Source: Streptomyces mexicanus | GTDB taxonomy: Bacteria > Actinomycetota > Actinomycetes > Streptomycetales > Streptomycetaceae | NCBI RefSeq assembly: GCF_902506575.1 | Contig: NZ_LR732544.1 | Span: forward strand, 5,568,065 to 5,632,064 | DNA: 64,000 nucleotides | Direction of reading: 5' to 3' | Part shown: piece by piece, positions 16,753 to 25,167 of the stretch | Layout: each line of letters begins with the position of its first letter | Position numbering within the stretch: position 1 is the first letter of the stretch | Translations under genes and position numbers: made by a program | Notes under the pieces: model-generated | The model's database searches: none | What the model was told of the DNA's origin: nothing | The model's input: the letters and a program-made list of their open reading frames with translations, nothing else

Positions 16753-18246
16753 GTGTTCCTGACCGTCACCACCACCGGCACCCCCGAACACCCCGCCACC
16801 GACCTGGGCCACCTGCTGCACAAGCACCCCGGCAAGGCGCAGGCGTTCTCCACCTCCTACGGCACGGCGCACGTCTTCTACCGCGAGGCGGACGACCTGC
16901 GCTGCACGGCGGCGCTGCTGCTGGAGGTCGATCCGGTGGCGCTGGTGCGCAAGGGCCGGGGCAAGGGGCGCGGCGGTGCGCCCGACGCGACGCTCGCGCA
17001 GTACGTCAACGACCGCCCGTACGCGGCCTCCTCCTTGCTCGCCGTCGCGCTGGGCGGTGTCTTCTCCAGCGCGATGCGCGGGGTGTGCCGGGCCCGGCCC
17101 GAACTCCCCGCGCGGCCGCGGCCGTTGCGCGTGGAGATACCCGCGCTGCCCGCCCGCGGCGGTCGCGACCTCGTCCACCGGCTGTTCGCGCCCCTCGGCT
17201 GGGCGGTCACCGCCGAACCCGTCGCCCTGGACGCCGAGTTCCCCGAGTGGGGCGAGTCCCGGTACGTACGCCTCGTGCTGCGCTCCGACACCGTGACCCT
17301 GGCCGAGGCGCTGCGCCACCTCTACGTCCTGCTGCCCGTGCTCGACGACGCCAAGCACTACTGGGTGTCCGCCGACGAGGTCGACAAGCTGCTGCGGGCC
17401 GGCGAGGGCTGGCTGCCCGGCCACCCGGAGCAGAAGCTGATCACCAGCCGCTACCTGTCGCGTCGCTGGTCGCTGGCCCGGCAGGCCACGGAGCGCCTGG
17501 AACTGCTGAGGCTGGCCGAGACGGACGACAGCGAGGTCGAGGAGATCGACAACGCGGTCGCGGGCGAGACCGCGACGGAGGAGGACAAGCCGGCCCCGCT
17601 CGCCGTGCAGCGGCGCGAGGCGATCGTCGCGGCCCTGCACGAGGCCGGCGCCGCCCGGGTGCTCGACCTCGGCTGCGGGCAGGGCCAGTTGGTGCAGGCG
17701 CTGCTCGGCGATACGCGGTTCACCGAGATCGTCGGCCTGGACGTGTCGGTGCGGGCGCTGGCCATCGCCTCCCGGCGGCTGAGGACGGACCGCATGGGCG
17801 AGCGGCAGGCCGCCCGCGTCAGGCTCCTGCAGGGCTCGCTCGTCTACACCGACAAGCGGCTGGCGGGCTACGACGCCGCCGTGCTCAGCGAGGTGATCGA
17901 GCACGTCGACCCGGAGCGGCTGCCGGCCCTGCAGCACGCGGTGTTCGGCGCCGCCCGTCCCCGCACGGTCCTCGTGACCACCCCGAACGTCGAGTACAAC
18001 GTCCGCTGGGAGACCCTGCCCGCCGGGCACGCCCGGCACGGCGACCACCGCTTCGAGTGGACCCGCGAGCAGTTCCGCGCCTGGGCGCAGGCGGTGGCGG
18101 CACGCCACGGCTACACGGTCCGCATCCGGCCGGTCGGCCCCGACGACCCCGAGGTCGGCCCGCCCACCCAGATGGCCGTGTTCACCCTGACCACTGCCCA
18201 CGACACGACCGGCACGACCGACACGAAGGAGGCGAAGGCGGCATGA
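16753..18246 (+). CDS. hen1: Bacterial Hen1, 3'-terminal RNA ribose 2'-O-methyltransferase
   Basis: A 497-residue protein. The N-terminal half (about 1-240) matches the bacterial Hen1 N domain that activates the Pnkp ligase. A short acidic linker follows. The C-terminal methyltransferase has the SAM motif VLDLGCGQGQLVQALL and the metal-binding set EVIEHVD with a later His in GDHRFEWTREQF, as in Hen1. It methylates the 2'-OH at the repair junction so that the RNA cannot be cut there again. GTG 16753 has GAGG eight bases upstream. The stop overlaps the Pnkp start (ATGA), so the two are coupled as in known Pnkp-Hen1 operons. The promoter region may be damaged by the upstream artefact. Confidence 0.93.
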   Translation: MFLTVTTTGTPEHPATDLGHLLHKHPGKAQAFSTSYGTAHVFYREADDLRCTAALLLEVDPVALVRKGRGKGRGGAPDATLAQYVNDRPYAASSLLAVALGGVFSSAMRGVCRARPELPARPRPLRVEIPALPARGGRDLVHRLFAPLGWAVTAEPVALDAEFPEWGESRYVRLVLRSDTVTLAEALRHLYVLLPVLDDAKHYWVSADEVDKLLRAGEGWLPGHPEQKLITSRYLSRRWSLARQATERLELLRLAETDDSEVEEIDNAVAGETATEEDKPAPLAVQRREAIVAALHEAGAARVLDLGCGQGQLVQALLGDTRFTEIVGLDVSVRALAIASRRLRTDRMGERQAARVRLLQGSLVYTDKRLAGYDAAVLSEVIEHVDPERLPALQHAVFGAARPRTVLVTTPNVEYNVRWETLPAGHARHGDHRFEWTREQFRAWAQAVAARHGYTVRIRPVGPDDPEVGPPTQMAVFTLTTAHDTTGTTDTKEAKAA

Positions 18247-20798
18247 CCGAGACCGAGACCGCGACCACCGCACCGGGGCGGGTCCTGCCCGTCACCGACC
18301 TCTCCCTCGTCGTCCTCGTGGGCGCCACCGGCTCGGGCAAGTCCACCTTCGCCCGCCGCCACTTCAAGCCCACCGAGGTCATCTCCTCCGACTTCTGCCG
18401 CGGCCTGGTCAGCGACGACGAGAACGACCAGAGCGCCAGCCGCGACGCCTTCGACGTGCTGCACTACATCGCCGGCAAGCGCCTGGCCGCCGGCCGCCGC
18501 ACCGTCGTCGACGCCACCAGCGTGCAGCAGGACGCCCGCCGGCAGCTGATCGACCTGGCGCGCGCCCACGACGTGCTGCCCATCGCCATCGTCCTGGACG
18601 TGCCCGAGGAGGTGTGTGCCGCGCGCAACGCGGCCCGCACCGACCGGGCGGACCTGCCGCGCCGCGTCATCCAGCGGCACATCCGGGAACTGCGGCGCTC
18701 CCTGCGGCACCTGGAGCGCGAGGGCTTCCGCAAGGTGCACGTGCTGCGGGGCGTGGAGGAGATCGACCGCGCCCGTGTCGTCACCGAGAAGCGGTTCAAC
18801 GACCTGACCCACCTCACCGGCCCGTTCGACATCATCGGTGACGTCCACGGCTGCTCCGCCGAACTGGAGGCGCTGCTGGGCAAGCTGGGCTACGTCGACG
18901 GCGTGCACCCCGAGGGCCGTACCGCCGTCTTCGTCGGCGACCTGGTCGACCGCGGCCCCGACACGCCGGGCGTGCTGCGCCGGGTGATGGCGATGGTCCG
19001 CTCCGGCCACGCGCTGTGCGTGCCGGGCAACCACGAGAACAAGTACGGGCGGTACCTCAAGGGCCGCAAGGTCCAGCCCACGCACGGGCTGGCCGAGACC
19101 ATCGCCCAGATGGAGGGCGAGAGCGAGGAGTTCCGGCAGGAGGTACGGGCGTTCATCGACGGCCTGGTCAGCCACTACGTCCTCGACGGCGGCCGGCTGG
19201 TGGTCTGCCACGCCGGTCTGCCGGAGAAGTACCACGGCCGCACCTCCGGCCGGGTGCGCTCCCACGCGCTGTACGGCGACACCACCGGCGAGACCGACGA
19301 GTTCGGCCTGCCGGTGCGCTACCCGTGGGCGGAGGACTACCGGGGCCGGGCGGCCGTCGTCTACGGGCACACCCCGGTGCCGCAGGCCACCTGGCTGAAC
19401 AACACCCTCTGCCTGGACACCGGCGTGGTCTTCGGCGGCAGGCTGACCGCGCTGCGCTGGCCGGAGCGGGAGCTGGTCGACGTACCGGCCGAGCGGGTCT
19501 GGTACGAGCCGGCCCGACCGCTGCGCACCGAGGCGCCCGGCGGGCACGACGGACGCCCCCTGGACCTCGGCGACGTGCACGGCCGCCGGAGCGTGGAGAC
19601 CCGCCACGCGGGCCGGGTCGCCGTCCGCGAGGACAACGCGGCGGCGGCCCTGGAGGTCATGAGCCGCTTCGCGATCGACCCCAGGCTGCTGCCGTACCTG
19701 CCGCCGACCATGGCGCCCACCCCCACCTCCCGGGTCGAGGGATACCTGGAGCACCCGCTGGAGGCGTTCGAGCAGTACCGGCAGGACGGGGTCGCCCGGG
19801 TGGTGTGCGAGGAGAAGCACATGGGCTCGCGGGCGGTGGCCCTGGTGTGCCGGGACGCGGAGGTCGCGCGCGACCGGTTCGGTGTCGAGGGGCCGACGGG
19901 CTCCCTGTACACCCGCACGGGACGGTCCTTCACCGACGACCCGGCGCTCACCGAGCAGATCCTCGGCCGGCTGCGCACGGCCGCCGACGACGCGGGCCTG
20001 TGGGCGGAACTCGACACCGACTGGCTGCTGCTGGACGCCGAGCTGATGCCGTGGTCGCTGAAGGCGTCCGGGCTGCTGCGCGCGCAGTACGCGGCGGTCG
20101 GCGCCGCCGCCGGGGCGGTGTTCCCCGGGGCGCTCGCCGCGCTGGAGGGTGCGGCGGCCCGGGGCATCGACGTCACCGGGCTGCTGGACCGCCAGCGGGA
20201 GCGGGCCTCGGCCGCCGCCGCGTTCACGGCCGCCTACCGCCGCTACTGCTGGCCCACCGACGGCCTGGACGGCGTCCGCCTGGCGCCGTTCCAGATCCGG
20301 GCGGTCCAGGGCCGCAGCCTCGCCGGCCTGCCCCACGACCGGCAGCTCGCGCTGATCGACCGGCTGGTGGAGCACGACGGCAGCGGCAGGCTGCAGACCA
20401 CCCGCCGCCTGTACGTCGACACCGGCGAGGCGGAATCGGTGCGGGCGGGCGTCGACTGGTGGCTGGAGATGACCGGCCGCGGCGGCGAGGGCATGGTCGT
20501 CAAGCCGCTCGGCGCCCTGGTGCGCACCGAGCAGGGCCGCCTGGTCCAGCCGGGGATCAAGTGCCGGGGCGGGGAGTCCCTGCGGATCATCTACGGCCCC
20601 GAGTACACCCGCCCCGACCACCTGGCCCGGCTGCGGCAGCGCTCCCTGCACCACAAGCGGTCGCTGGCGATCCGGGAGTACGCCCTCGGCCTGGAGGCCC
20701 TGGCCCGGCTCGCCGACGGCGAACCGCTGTGGCGGGTGCACGAGGCGGTCTTCGGGGTGCTGGCCCTGGAGTCCGAGCCGGTGGACCCGCGGCTGTAA
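18243..20798 (+). CDS. pnkp: Pnkp, polynucleotide kinase-phosphatase-ligase for RNA repair
   Basis: An 851-residue three-domain enzyme. The 5' kinase has P-loop GATGSGKST at residues 27-35. The calcineurin-like 2',3'-phosphatase carries GDVHGC near 200, GDLVDRG and GNHE. The C-terminal adenylyltransferase/ligase domain has the nucleotidyl lysine in EEKHMGSR near 526. With Hen1 it forms the heterotetramer that heals and seals tRNAs cut by ribotoxins. The length and domain order match the family. A strong hairpin follows at 20861. Confidence 0.95.
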   Translation: MTETETATTAPGRVLPVTDLSLVVLVGATGSGKSTFARRHFKPTEVISSDFCRGLVSDDENDQSASRDAFDVLHYIAGKRLAAGRRTVVDATSVQQDARRQLIDLARAHDVLPIAIVLDVPEEVCAARNAARTDRADLPRRVIQRHIRELRRSLRHLEREGFRKVHVLRGVEEIDRARVVTEKRFNDLTHLTGPFDIIGDVHGCSAELEALLGKLGYVDGVHPEGRTAVFVGDLVDRGPDTPGVLRRVMAMVRSGHALCVPGNHENKYGRYLKGRKVQPTHGLAETIAQMEGESEEFRQEVRAFIDGLVSHYVLDGGRLVVCHAGLPEKYHGRTSGRVRSHALYGDTTGETDEFGLPVRYPWAEDYRGRAAVVYGHTPVPQATWLNNTLCLDTGVVFGGRLTALRWPERELVDVPAERVWYEPARPLRTEAPGGHDGRPLDLGDVHGRRSVETRHAGRVAVREDNAAAALEVMSRFAIDPRLLPYLPPTMAPTPTSRVEGYLEHPLEAFEQYRQDGVARVVCEEKHMGSRAVALVCRDAEVARDRFGVEGPTGSLYTRTGRSFTDDPALTEQILGRLRTAADDAGLWAELDTDWLLLDAELMPWSLKASGLLRAQYAAVGAAAGAVFPGALAALEGAAARGIDVTGLLDRQRERASAAAAFTAAYRRYCWPTDGLDGVRLAPFQIRAVQGRSLAGLPHDRQLALIDRLVEHDGSGRLQTTRRLYVDTGEAESVRAGVDWWLEMTGRGGEGMVVKPLGALVRTEQGRLVQPGIKCRGGESLRIIYGPEYTRPDHLARLRQRSLHHKRSLAIREYALGLEALARLADGEPLWRVHEAVFGVLALESEPVDPRL

Positions 20799-20860
20799 GG
20801 CGGGCAGCTGTAGGGGGCGACAGGGGGCGCGCGGCTCCAAGGGGCCGCGTGCCGGCCGCC

Positions 20861-20896
20861 GTCGCCGTCCGTACCTCCCGCCGTACGGACGGCGAC
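20861..20896 (+). terminator. Hairpin terminator after pnkp
   Basis: Perfect 14-bp stem GTCGCCGTCCGTAC / GTACGGACGGCGAC with an 8-nt loop. There is no T-run, as is common for Streptomyces hairpins. Confidence 0.7.
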
Positions 20897-20958
20897 CACG
20901 GGCCGCCGAAACCGGGAAGACGCGGGTGAACCCGCGCCGCTGTGGTCAGGATGGAGAC

Positions 20959-22194
20959 ATGGGATTCCATGTCGACTCCGAGGCCGGGCGGCTGCGCCGC
21001 GTCATTCTGCACCGGCCCGATCTGGAGCTGAAAAGGCTCACCCCGAGCAACAAGGACGCCCTCCTCTTCGACGACGTGCTCTGGGTGCGCCGGGCGCGCG
21101 CCGAGCACGACGGGTTCGCCGACGTGCTGCGCGACCGCGGCGTGGCCGTGCACCTCTTCGGCGACCTGCTGGCCGAGACGCTGGAGATCCCCTCGGCCCG
21201 GACGCTGGTCCTGGACCGGGTCTTCGACGAGAAGGAGTACGGCCCGCTCGCCACCGAGCACCTGCGCGACGCGTTCGAGCGGATGCCCGCGCGGGAGCTG
21301 GCCGAGGTGCTGGTCGGCGGCATGACCAAACGGGAGTTCCTGCGGGGCTACCCGGAGCCGACCTCGGTGCGGTTCCACGTGATGGACCTGGACGACTTCC
21401 TGCTCGGCCCGCTGCCCAACCACCTGTTCACCCGGGACACCTCCGCCTGGATCTACGACGGCGTCTCGATCAACGCGATGCGCTGGCCCGCCCGGCAGCG
21501 GGAGACCGTGCACTTCGAGGCGATCTACCGCTACCACCCGCTCTTCCGCGGCGAGAGCTTCCACGTGTGGTCCGAGGGCCAGGCCGACTACCCGTCCACC
21601 ATCGAGGGCGGCGACGTGATGGTCATCGGCAACGGCGCGGTGCTCATCGGCATGAGCGAGCGCACCACGCCGCAGGCGGTGGAGATGCTCGCGCACAAGC
21701 TGTTCGCCGCCGGTTCGGCCCGCACCATCGTGGCGCTGGACATGCCCAAGCGGCGCGCCCTGATGCACCTGGACACGGTGATGACGATGGTCGACGGGGA
21801 CGTGTTCACCCAGTACGCGGGGCTCGGCATGCTCCGCTCGTACACCATCGAGCCGGGCACCGACGACAAGGAGCTGAAGGTCACCGACCATCCGCCGGAG
21901 CACATGCACCGGGCGATCGCCGCCGCGCTGGGCCTGAGCGAGATCCGGGTTCTCACGCCCACCCAGGACGTGCACGCCGCCGAGCGCGAGCAGTGGGACG
22001 ACGGCTGCAACGTGCTCGCCGTCGAGCCGGGGGTCGTCGTCGCCTACGAGCGCAACGCCACCACCAACACCCATCTGCGCAAGCAGGGCATCGAGGTGAT
22101 CGAGATCCCGGGCAGCGAGCTGGGGCGGGGCCGGGGCGGCCCGCGCTGCATGAGCTGCCCGGTGGTGCGCGACGCGGTCCCCGGGCTCGCCTGA
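20959..22194 (+). CDS. arcA: Arginine deiminase
   Basis: A 411-residue enzyme hydrolysing arginine to citrulline and ammonia. The amidinotransferase-fold landmarks are present: NHLFTRDTSAWI, IEGGDVMVIG, the catalytic His region MHLDTVMTMVD, and the C-terminal nucleophile in GGPRCMSCPV. The length fits the family. ATG 20959 follows GGATGGAG; upstream starts in the same frame are not supported. It lies 165 bp before ornithine carbamoyltransferase. That puts the first two steps of the deiminase pathway together, but no carbamate kinase is visible. Confidence 0.95.
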   Translation: MGFHVDSEAGRLRRVILHRPDLELKRLTPSNKDALLFDDVLWVRRARAEHDGFADVLRDRGVAVHLFGDLLAETLEIPSARTLVLDRVFDEKEYGPLATEHLRDAFERMPARELAEVLVGGMTKREFLRGYPEPTSVRFHVMDLDDFLLGPLPNHLFTRDTSAWIYDGVSINAMRWPARQRETVHFEAIYRYHPLFRGESFHVWSEGQADYPSTIEGGDVMVIGNGAVLIGMSERTTPQAVEMLAHKLFAAGSARTIVALDMPKRRALMHLDTVMTMVDGDVFTQYAGLGMLRSYTIEPGTDDKELKVTDHPPEHMHRAIAAALGLSEIRVLTPTQDVHAAEREQWDDGCNVLAVEPGVVVAYERNATTNTHLRKQGIEVIEIPGSELGRGRGGPRCMSCPVVRDAVPGLA

Positions 22195-22290
22195 CGCCAC
22201 GGACCGTGCAGGGCGCCCGGTGACGTCGCGGAACCGCGCGGGACACCCGGTGACGCCGCGTGCCGCGCAGGACGTCCGGCGGCCGTCGGG

Positions 22291-22325
22291 TCGCATAGAA
22301 ATTCTGAGTGTCGTATAGAATTTCG
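22291..22325. promoter_or_regulatory. Two ARG-box-like direct repeats upstream of argF
   Basis: TCGCATAGAAATTCT (22291-22305) and TCGTATAGAATTTCG (22311-22325) are spaced exactly 20 bp apart in an AT-rich island of otherwise GC-rich DNA. Paired weak palindromes around AGAATTTC-like cores at about two helical turns are typical of ArgR operators. The site ends 34 bp before the argF start. Confidence 0.6.
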
Positions 22326-22359
22326 CCTGTCCCAGTCCCTCACTCGTTGGAGCGCCCCC

Positions 22360-23367
22360 ATGGCGACAGTCCCGACCGCCCTCGCCGGCCGCCACTTCCT
22401 CAAGGAGCTGGACTTCACCGCGGAGGAGCTGCGCGGCCTGATCGAGCTGGCCGCCGAACTCAAGGCCGCCAAGAAGGCCGGGACGGAGCCGCAGTACCTG
22501 CGGGGGAAGAACATCGCGCTGATCTTCGAGAAGACCTCCACCCGCACCCGCTGCGCCTTCGAGGTCGCCGCCGCCGACCAGGGCGCCGCCACGACGTATC
22601 TCGACCCGTCCGCCTCGCAGATCGGGCACAAGGAGTCCGTGAAGGACACCGCCCGCGTGCTCGGCCGGATGTTCGACGCGATCGAGTTCCGCGGCGACAG
22701 CCAGGTGGCCGTCGAGGAGCTGGCCGCGTACGCCGGCGTGCCCGTCTACAACGGCCTCACCGACGACTGGCACCCCACCCAGATGCTCGCCGACGTGCTC
22801 ACCATGACCGAGCACAGCGCCAAGCCGCTGCACGAGATCGCCTTCGCCTACCTCGGCGACGCCCGCTTCAACATGGGCAACTCCTACCTGGTCACCGCCG
22901 CCCTGCTCGGCATGGACGTGCGCCTGGTCGCGCCCAAGACCTACTGGCCCGCCCAGGAGATCGTCGAGCGGGCGCGCGAGCTGGCCCGCTCCAGCGGTGC
23001 GCGCATCACCCTCACCGAGTCCGTTCAGGAGGGCGTGCGCGGCGCGGACTTCGTCGCGACCGACGTCTGGGTGTCCATGGGCGAGCCCAAGGAGGTCTGG
23101 GACGAGCGCATCGAGGCCCTGGCCCCGTACGCCGTGACCATGGACGTGCTGCGCGCCACCGGCAACCCCGACGTGAAGTTCCTGCACTGCCTGCCGGCCT
23201 TCCACGACCTGGGCACCAAGGTCGGCCGCGAGATCCACGAGCGGCACGGCCTGAGCTGTCTGGAGGTGACCGACGAGGTGTTCGAGTCGGCCCACTCCGT
23301 CGTCTTCGACGAGGCCGAGAACCGGCTGCACACCATCAAGGCGCTCCTGGTCGCCACGCTCGCCTGA
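22360..23367 (+). CDS. argF: Ornithine carbamoyltransferase
   Basis: A 335-residue enzyme converting ornithine and carbamoyl phosphate to citrulline, or the reverse in arginine catabolism. It carries the carbamoyl-phosphate motif FEKTSTRTRCAFE and the ornithine motif HCLPAFHD. The sequence type resembles the E. coli ArgF and catabolic ArcB group. The upstream ARG-box-like repeats suggest arginine control. It is the partner of the preceding arginine deiminase. Confidence 0.95.
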   Translation: MATVPTALAGRHFLKELDFTAEELRGLIELAAELKAAKKAGTEPQYLRGKNIALIFEKTSTRTRCAFEVAAADQGAATTYLDPSASQIGHKESVKDTARVLGRMFDAIEFRGDSQVAVEELAAYAGVPVYNGLTDDWHPTQMLADVLTMTEHSAKPLHEIAFAYLGDARFNMGNSYLVTAALLGMDVRLVAPKTYWPAQEIVERARELARSSGARITLTESVQEGVRGADFVATDVWVSMGEPKEVWDERIEALAPYAVTMDVLRATGNPDVKFLHCLPAFHDLGTKVGREIHERHGLSCLEVTDEVFESAHSVVFDEAENRLHTIKALLVATLA

Positions 23368-23418
23368 CCGCCCCGGGCTCCTCCCGCGCGCCGCGCGCCC
23401 CACCGGGCCGCGGCGCGC

Positions 23419-23464
23419 GCCCCTGTCCGGGGCCGCCTGCCTCGCCCGCGCCCCTGTCCGGGGC
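23419..23464. terminator. Two tandem identical hairpins between argF and the ATPase gene
   Basis: GCCCC-TGTCC-GGGGC occurs at 23419-23433 and again at 23450-23464. The repeated short stems lie between convergent genes and probably act as a bidirectional terminator. Confidence 0.5.
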
Positions 23465-23490
23465 GGAGCCCGCCCGGGACGGCCCGTCCG

Positions 23491-23964
23491 TCACGCCGGG
23501 TGCAGCCGCTGAGGGGCTCCCGACAGGCGGAACCACACCGCCTTGCCCGTCGCCGTCGGCCGGTGTCCGCACGAGCTGCTCAGCGCGCGGATCAGCAGCA
23601 GGCCGCGCCCGTCCTCCTGCCAGGGGTCCGGGGCCGGCAGATCCGGGTGGGTCAGCCCGCCGGGCGGCGCCGGGTCGGCGTCGTGCACCTCGACGTGGCA
23701 GCCGGTCGGCAGCACCTCCACCACCAGCTCTATCGGCCCACGGCCCGCGGTGTGCTCCACGGCGTTGGCGACCAGCTCGGCGGTCAGCAGTTCCGCCGTG
23801 TCGCTGTCGGCCGGGTGCGCCGGCCCGGACAGCGCGCTGCGCACCAGGGCACGGGCCGCCGGCACGGCGGCGGCCGTGTGCGGCAGCGCGACGCGCCAGG
23901 ACGTGGCGGAGGGCTCGTACAAGGTGGGTCCGTTCATGACGCAGGGCGTCCCCGTGGTCACCAT
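23491..23964 (-). CDS. ATP-binding anti-sigma-factor-type protein (HATPase_c, RsbW-like)
   Basis: A 157-residue protein with a single GHKL ATPase domain. The N box is ELVANAVEHT, the G1-like box is VEVHDADPAPP and the G2-like box is GRGLLLIRAL. Streptomyces carries dozens of such RsbW/SpoIIAB-like kinases, most with unknown partner sigma or anti-anti-sigma factors. CAT at 23962 is taken as the start with CAGGA upstream; an internal Met10 (23937) is possible. It is separated by 364 bp from the divergent catabolic operon. Confidence 0.85.
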   Translation of the reverse strand: MVTTGTPCVMNGPTLYEPSATSWRVALPHTAAAVPAARALVRSALSGPAHPADSDTAELLTAELVANAVEHTAGRGPIELVVEVLPTGCHVEVHDADPAPPGGLTHPDLPAPDPWQEDGRGLLLIRALSSSCGHRPTATGKAVWFRLSGAPQRLHPA

Positions 23965-24328
23965 CAGGCAGTCCTGCTTTCGACGAGAGGAATGGTACGG
24001 GGGCCGTCCGCGGCGACCGACAGCGCCCTCCGTCCGGGATCGCCGTCGGCCCCGGCACGGACGGACCTACCCGGGCGCGCGCCCTCCCTCCCCTGGCGGG
24101 GCCGGTCGTTACCGCGTCATTGACGTCCTGTGACGAAACGGCGGCCGGCGGGCTTCCGGACCGTGACGCTCCCCGCGGTGTATCGCGCACTCGTGACGAC
24201 AGTCACGGATGAGTGATAACTTCGAGGGAGAACCGAGCGAGCCGGGCACGCACGACGGCCGCGGCGCCGCAGCGGCCGACGCAGACCCAGGCAGTCCGAG
24301 GCAGTCCGACCGAGGAGGCCGTACGCCC
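23965..24328. other. Divergent intergenic region holding the first PaaX-type operator
   Basis: No gene is supported. Besides the operator at 24181-24206 it contains further GTGACG words (24130, 24163) and the enoyl-CoA hydratase ribosome site GAGGAGG at 24312-24318. Confidence 0.6.
24181..24206. promoter_or_regulatory. Composite operator, copy 1 (catabolic operon)
   Basis: TATCGCGCAC (24181-24190) and the palindrome GTGACGACAGTCAC (24193-24206). Read on the minus strand it aligns without gaps to 30235-30260: GTGAC-n4-GTCA-n3-GTGCGCGATA. It is the likely site of the PaaX-family repressor encoded at 27644-28474. Confidence 0.75.
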
Positions 24329-25167
24329 ATGAGTCCCTTCACCGGCTCCGCCGCCCGCACCGCCGACTGGCGCCATCTGCGCGTCGCGATCGCCGACGGC
24401 GTCGCCACCGTCACCCTGGCCCGCCCGGAGAAACTGAACGCGCTCACCTTCGGCGCCTACGCCGACCTGCGCGACCTGCTGGCCGAGCTGTCGCGCGAGC
24501 GGGCCGTGCGCGCGCTGGTGCTGGCCGGCGCGGGACGCGGGTTCTGCTCCGGCGGCGACGTGGAGGAGATCATCGGCGCCACCCTGTCCATGGACACCGC
24601 CGAGCTGCTGGACTTCAACCGGATGACCGGGCAGGTGGTGCGGGCCGTGCGGGAGTGCCCGTTCCCGGTGATCGCGGCGGTGCACGGGGTCGCGGCGGGC
24701 GCGGGGGCCGTGCTGGCGCTGGCCGCCGACTTCCGGGTGGCCGACCCCAGCGCCCGGTTCGCGTTCCTGTTCACCCGGGTCGGCCTGTCCGGCGGCGACA
24801 TGGGCGCCGCCTATCTGCTGCCCCGCGTGGTCGGCCTCGGCCACGCCACCCGGCTGCTGATGCTGGGCGAGCCGGGGCGGGCGCCCGAGGCCGAACGCAT
24901 CGGGCTGATCAGCCGGCTCACCGACGAGGGCCGCGCCGACGAGGCCGCCCAGGCCCTGGCCCGTCAGCTGGCCGACGGCCCGGCCCTCGCCCACGCCCAG
25001 ACCAAGGCCCTGCTCACCGCCGAACTGGACATGCCGCTGTCCGCCGCCGTCGAGATGGACGCCGCCACCCAAGCGCTGCTGATGAACGGCGAGGACTACG
25101 CGGAGTTCCACGCGGCCTTCACCGAGAAGCGGCCGCCGAAGTGGCGGGGGGGGGGAGGGCCGGATGA
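24329..25167 (+). CDS. Enoyl-CoA hydratase/isomerase, frameshifted at a 10-G tract
   Basis: A crotonase-fold protein of about 280 residues. It has the oxyanion-hole and active-site regions GRGFCSGGDVEE and HGVAAGAGAVLALAADF, and the end region DYAEFHAAFTEKRPPKW. It follows a GAGGAGG ribosome site. At 25146-25155 a run of ten G pushes the frame past its expected stop. With 8 or 11 G the gene would end at TGA 25165-25167, overlapping the next start (ATGA). Because related operon genes are coupled this way, I treat the run as an indel error or true frameshift, and the readthrough as spurious. It probably hydrates the ring-derived enoyl-CoA. Confidence 0.85.

Noticed and set aside
15148..18246. 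Apparent 1032-residue protein ending in Hen1
   Set aside because: The upstream part is a shadow of the Wzz-like gene and then adapter sequence; Hen1 starts at GTG 16753 with a ribosome site.
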